Translations under genes and position numbers: made by a program
Notes under the pieces: model-generated
Told to the model about the DNA's origin: nothing
The model's input: the letters and a program-made list of their open reading frames with translations, nothing else
Database searches by the model: none
Origin: CBDFMR01 sp965249765
GTDB lineage: Bacteria > Bacteroidota > Bacteroidia > Chitinophagales > Saprospiraceae
Assembly: GCA_965249765.1 (NCBI GenBank)
Contig: CBDFMR010000004.1
Coordinates: 346,443 to 410,442, forward strand
Length of the DNA stretch: 64,000 nucleotides
Reading direction: 5' to 3'
Shown: positions 60,923 to 64,000 of the stretch, in pieces
Layout: every line of letters starts with the position of its first letter
Numbering within the stretch: the stretch's first letter is position 1

Positions 60923-61331
60923 TTATTAGGGAAAACATATGTCATCAAAGACGAGGTGGCCAAGCCTAAATGGAAAATATTAAACGAGATCAAAGAAATC
61001 GCAGGCTATTTATGTATGAAAGCCGAGACCAGAGATACGGTCCATAATCGTGTAATCCATGCTTGGTTTACCAATGGTATACCTGTGCAATCTGGTCCTG
61101 AGGGATTCGATGGGTTACCTGGAATGATACTCGGCTTAGAGTTCAATGGAGGAGATGTGACTGTTGAAGCTATATCAGTGAATCTAGAAGCAGATACCTA
61201 CTCATTACCTCTGCCTAAAAAGATCAAGGGAAAGGAAATCACTCGATCCGATTTTGATAAGAAAGTAAAAAAGCATATTCGCCAGAGTATAGGGGGAGAA
61301 CGAAATCCATATTGGCAAATGAGATATTAGT

Positions 61332-62433
61332 CTAATGAGACTCTAAAAGAAGGTTACTGATCATCTTTTTGTTGATGTCAGTATTTTCATAGATTCCTGC
61401 AAAAATCTTGCTACCGGCCCATAAGCAAATACTGGAATCATGACGCCAGTGTGATAGTCCGTGGTAAAATCCGTCACCAGACTATCCATCGTGGATCCCT
61501 TCTCTATAGCATATCCGCCCGTCTCATGATCAGCAGTGACAATGACCAGCGTCTCTCCATCTTCCTTGGCCCAGTCTAGGACAATACCTATTGTTTTGTC
61601 AAAATCCTTAACTCTGATATGATATAGTCGGATTGATTGGAGTGACCTCCCCAGTCTATTTGACTCCCTTCTATCATAAGGAAGAAGCCATGATCTTTTG
61701 ATGATTCTGACAGAAAATTAATGGCCATTTGCGATGCAAGTTTCAAATAATCTCTCCCTTGTGATGCGGGCAATGGGTCACCGTTGGACGTAAGGTAGCC
61801 GAATTTTTCACCGATAATATTTACCTCATCAATATCTTCCCCGAAGAAATCAGACATCTGGTAGCCGTCAGCTTTTAACTCAGCATATAGATCACGATCG
61901 TCAGATTTTCGGTTTTGGAAATACTTTTTACCTCCTCCGATGAATATATCTACACCTGATCCTATCATATCTGATGCTATTTCATCATAATTCCGTCGTG
62001 ACTTATTATGGCAAAGAAACTTGCTGGCGTAGCATGAACAATTGTCGATGTAGCTACCAGCCCAGTTTTCAATCCTTGCGTTTCACATTGTCTCTAGGAT
62101 TGTATTTATGGATGAGGTGTCCTTATTTACAGCGATGGCACCGTTATAAGTTTTATGTCCACAAGAAAAGGCGGTGGCACCTGCTGCCGAGTCCGTAATA
62201 AGGTCATTGAAAGCATGACTCTTATGGAGGCCCACTACAGGAAATCGCTCGAGATGTGTCGTGTTGTTATTGCTGTACATGCCTGCGGTGATCTGGCCTA
62301 GTCCCATGCCATCACCGATCATCAGTATGACATTTTTGGGAGGTGTTCTTTCTGTAAGCAATTGATTACTTGTACGGTTGCAAGTAAATGAGCAAAAGAG
62401 AAACAATACAAAAAGCAAGATGTGAGTCTTCAT
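61332..62433 (-). pseudogene. phoA: Alkaline phosphatase family protein, frameshifted
   Basis: Signal peptide and Cys (ILLFVLFLFCSFTC) at the start, then VILMIGDGMGLGQI with the metal Asp, SAAGATAFSCG with the nucleophile Ser, IEGSQIDWGGHSNQ, then VIVTADHETGGYAI and HTGVMIPVFAYGP, ending KKMISNLLLESH if frames are joined. All metal-site motifs survive but in at least four frames. Secreted phosphomonoesterase in life, if intact. Confidence 0.8.
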
Positions 62434-62611
62434 GGGCGGTCAATTATGCCTCAAAAGTAGTATTATCAATGATCAGAACTCCTCTAATATGTATCTATTG
62501 TCTTGCTTGGTGAGTAGATGTCAAAAGAGTTTAAGGATATTGGAATTATTGAGCCTAGCTATCAAGACAATTCAATCATATTGTGTCAATCGAGAGGTAA
62601 AGAGGAATTTA

Positions 62612-63706
62612 CTATCTGAGTCTATAATTTTTACCAGGCAATGAAACAATTACATTGCTAAACTCTAAGCCTAGTAATAAGGTAGCTAATTCGCTTTGTG
62701 TTTTACCTAGTTTATAGCTCATCTCATCCATAGACTGTGTTTTTTCACTCTTAAGAAGCTCTGCAATTTTCTGCTCTTCTTCCGTCAGTTCAACAAACAG
62801 GCTAGTTTGAATTTCTGAAGGTTTTTTCTTGATCCCATTGCATGACGTAAGCAATGTCTAGTGCTGATTCGATCAATGCGGCCTTGTTGATTTTGATCAA
62901 TTTATTACACCCTTTGAAGTTTCGTCGCTGGGCCTACCTGGAAAAGCAAATACATCTTTGTTGTAACCATTTGCAAATTCAGCTGTGATAAGAGATCCTC
63001 CTTTGTTGGCTGATTCTACAACCACGACGACATCACTCATTCCGGCAACGATGCGATTTCTCATAGGAAAGTTTTCTCGATCAGGATTGGTGCCACTTGT
63101 AAACTCTGTGAGCATACCACCTTTTTCCATCATCTGTCGGCTCAGATTTGTATTGGTAGCAGGATAAACCCTATCAAGCCATGGGCCAATACACCGAAAG
63201 TGCTCATTTCATTTTTTATGCAAGATTTATGAGCATGACTATCGATGCCATATGCAAGACCACTGATTATAGTGACGTCATATGGATTGAGATCCTCCAC
63301 CAGTTTCTCACATAGAATCTTTCCTTCATCAGAGGCATTTCGAGTACCTACAATAGCAACCATCCTATTGGCATTGATATCGCCCTTCCCTTTTTGTACA
63401 ATATTACCGGACTGTCGTCATAGTGTTTTAGCCTAGCGGGATAATCATGATCTAGATAAAAAAGGGCGGAGACATTATTCTTGATTACAAATTCTACTTC
63501 GTTTCAGAATCCTTGAGGGCGTGTTACTTAACACATCATTGGCATGGAAGCTTCCTATACCTGGTATCTTCTCAGAGATCTCCGATTTTGGTTGAAGACG
63601 GCTTCTATGCCACCACAATAGCTTACCATACTCTGGCGAGCTTGGGTCCTATATTAGGAATTTTAGTAAGGGCTATTTTATATAATAATTCCTGTTCTGC
63701 GGACAC
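62612..63706 (-). pseudogene. dprA: DNA-processing protein DprA, frameshifted
   Basis: Segments in order: IALTKIPNIGPKLARV (N-terminal), VAIVGTRNASDEGKILCEKL and ISGLAYGIDSHAHKS (Rossmann nucleotide/ssDNA site), GGMLTEFTSGTNPDRENF, VVVVESANKGGSLITAEFA, AFPGRPSDETSKG, and the winged-helix C-terminus ending NYRLR. DprA loads RecA on incoming single-stranded DNA in transformation. One-base losses at ~63172 (GG), ~62907 (TT) and ~62825 (A-run) break the frame. GTG at 63706 overlaps the upstream stop (TAGTG). Confidence 0.82.
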
Positions 63707-64000
63707 TATCTGCTAAGTTGTTGGCGATGAAAATTTGCCGAGTTATTGTCCCCTAATGAGGTGTAAATATTTGCTAGGGCTTCATTAATCCCTTTATGAC
63801 TCTTGTCAAGATTATGCCCTATTTTAAGATAGTGAATGGCCCAGTTACTGTTTTTCTTTCTTTGAAAAGAAGGTTATATCCTGTGTCAAAATAGAAATTG
63901 AGCAATTCATCTACGTTGTTGGTCCTACCATTGATATAGTTTAAAAATTCTGTTATAAATTCTACATCTGGACGGTAGCGACATACATCTTTAAATATTT
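63706..64000 (-). CDS. TPR-like protein, C-terminal part, 5' end outside window
   Basis: Reads from the window edge: DVCRYRPDVEFITEFLNYIN, then after a one-base loss in an A-run near 63850, NWAIHYLKIGHNLDKSHKGI and NEALANIYTSLGDNNSANFH, a TPR-type helix pair. Stop shared with the dprA start. Family not further defined. Confidence 0.55.

Larger units (their letters stand above)
57330..61330 (+). pseudogene. GLPGLI-family protein gene interrupted by IS982 and IS1634 elements
   Basis: N-terminal part 57330-57674 (signal peptide TLVTIALTIISLSGFSQ, then NIVFERRTYWIEIMSK). The frame continues at 60923 as GKTYVIKDEVAKPKWKILNE and includes the family motif GFDGLPGMILGLEFNGG, ending at 61330. Joining across the IS982 target TATTA gives an uninterrupted reading frame (QIDLLGKTYV). 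The family is secreted and of unknown function. Confidence 0.85.

Overview
The window reads as a Bacteroidota chromosome, most like the Saprospiria/Lewinella group. The evidence is a giant Cys-rich HYR-repeat surface protein with a dockerin-like module and a type IX secretion (T9SS) tail, a TonB-dependent receptor next to a GLPGLI-family protein, lipoproteins with short Bacteroidota-type signal peptides, and AT-rich DNA. Ordinary chromosomal genes flank a large accessory block. Left flank (1-11.1 kb): HYR/T9SS adhesin, a hypothetical protein, gamma-glutamyltransferase, NhaD antiporter, DusB and a CCA-adding enzyme. Right flank (48.6-64 kb): an adhesin fragment, murQ with a sodium/solute symporter, upp, an outer-membrane protein, lipA, a TonB-dependent receptor, GLPGLI, alkaline phosphatase, dprA and a TPR protein. 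The accessory block (about 11.2-48.2 kb) looks like an integron-style gene-cassette array of unusual type. Nearly all cassette genes are on the minus strand. They are separated by about 19 imperfect hairpins that carry AAC on one arm and (T)TGTT on the other, like attC sites, though they do not fit the classical R''/R' consensus exactly. Cassettes encode a ParDE-type toxin-antitoxin, a toxin/antitoxin/SecB-like chaperone operon, a GAF-nucleotide cyclase, lipoproteins, a TPR/TonB-like pair, a methyltransferase, an amidohydrolase, a TIR protein, a four-gene restriction-modification operon with two C5 methyltransferases, a K+-channel-like protein, a 39-residue membrane peptide, and a SAM-hydrolase-like/MTA-SAH nucleosidase pair. 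A tyrosine recombinase (46996-48108) sits at the upstream end in the same orientation as the cassettes. It has all catalytic residues but no visible IntI-specific insertion. Five group II introns (one encodes a IIC-type reverse transcriptase, four are ORF-less) sit inside attC-like hairpins, all antisense to the cassette genes. In four of them, removing the intron restores a TTGT|T junction, which is how IIC-attC introns behave in known integrons. A second, different ORF-less group II intron abuts the first one. The block is also a trap for insertion sequences: an IS200-type remnant with REP-like palindromes, an IS1182 remnant, an IS91-like element with its own recombinase, IS110 at an attC-like core, IS21 nested in the IS110 leader, an IS4-like and an IS903-like element. 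Downstream, a GLPGLI gene was hit by IS982 and then by an IS1634-family element flanked by exact-length 387-bp direct repeats. Coding frames from about 57.3 kb to the right edge (and once at 4.56 kb) are broken by single-base deletions in short homopolymers, which suggests sequence error rather than true gene decay.
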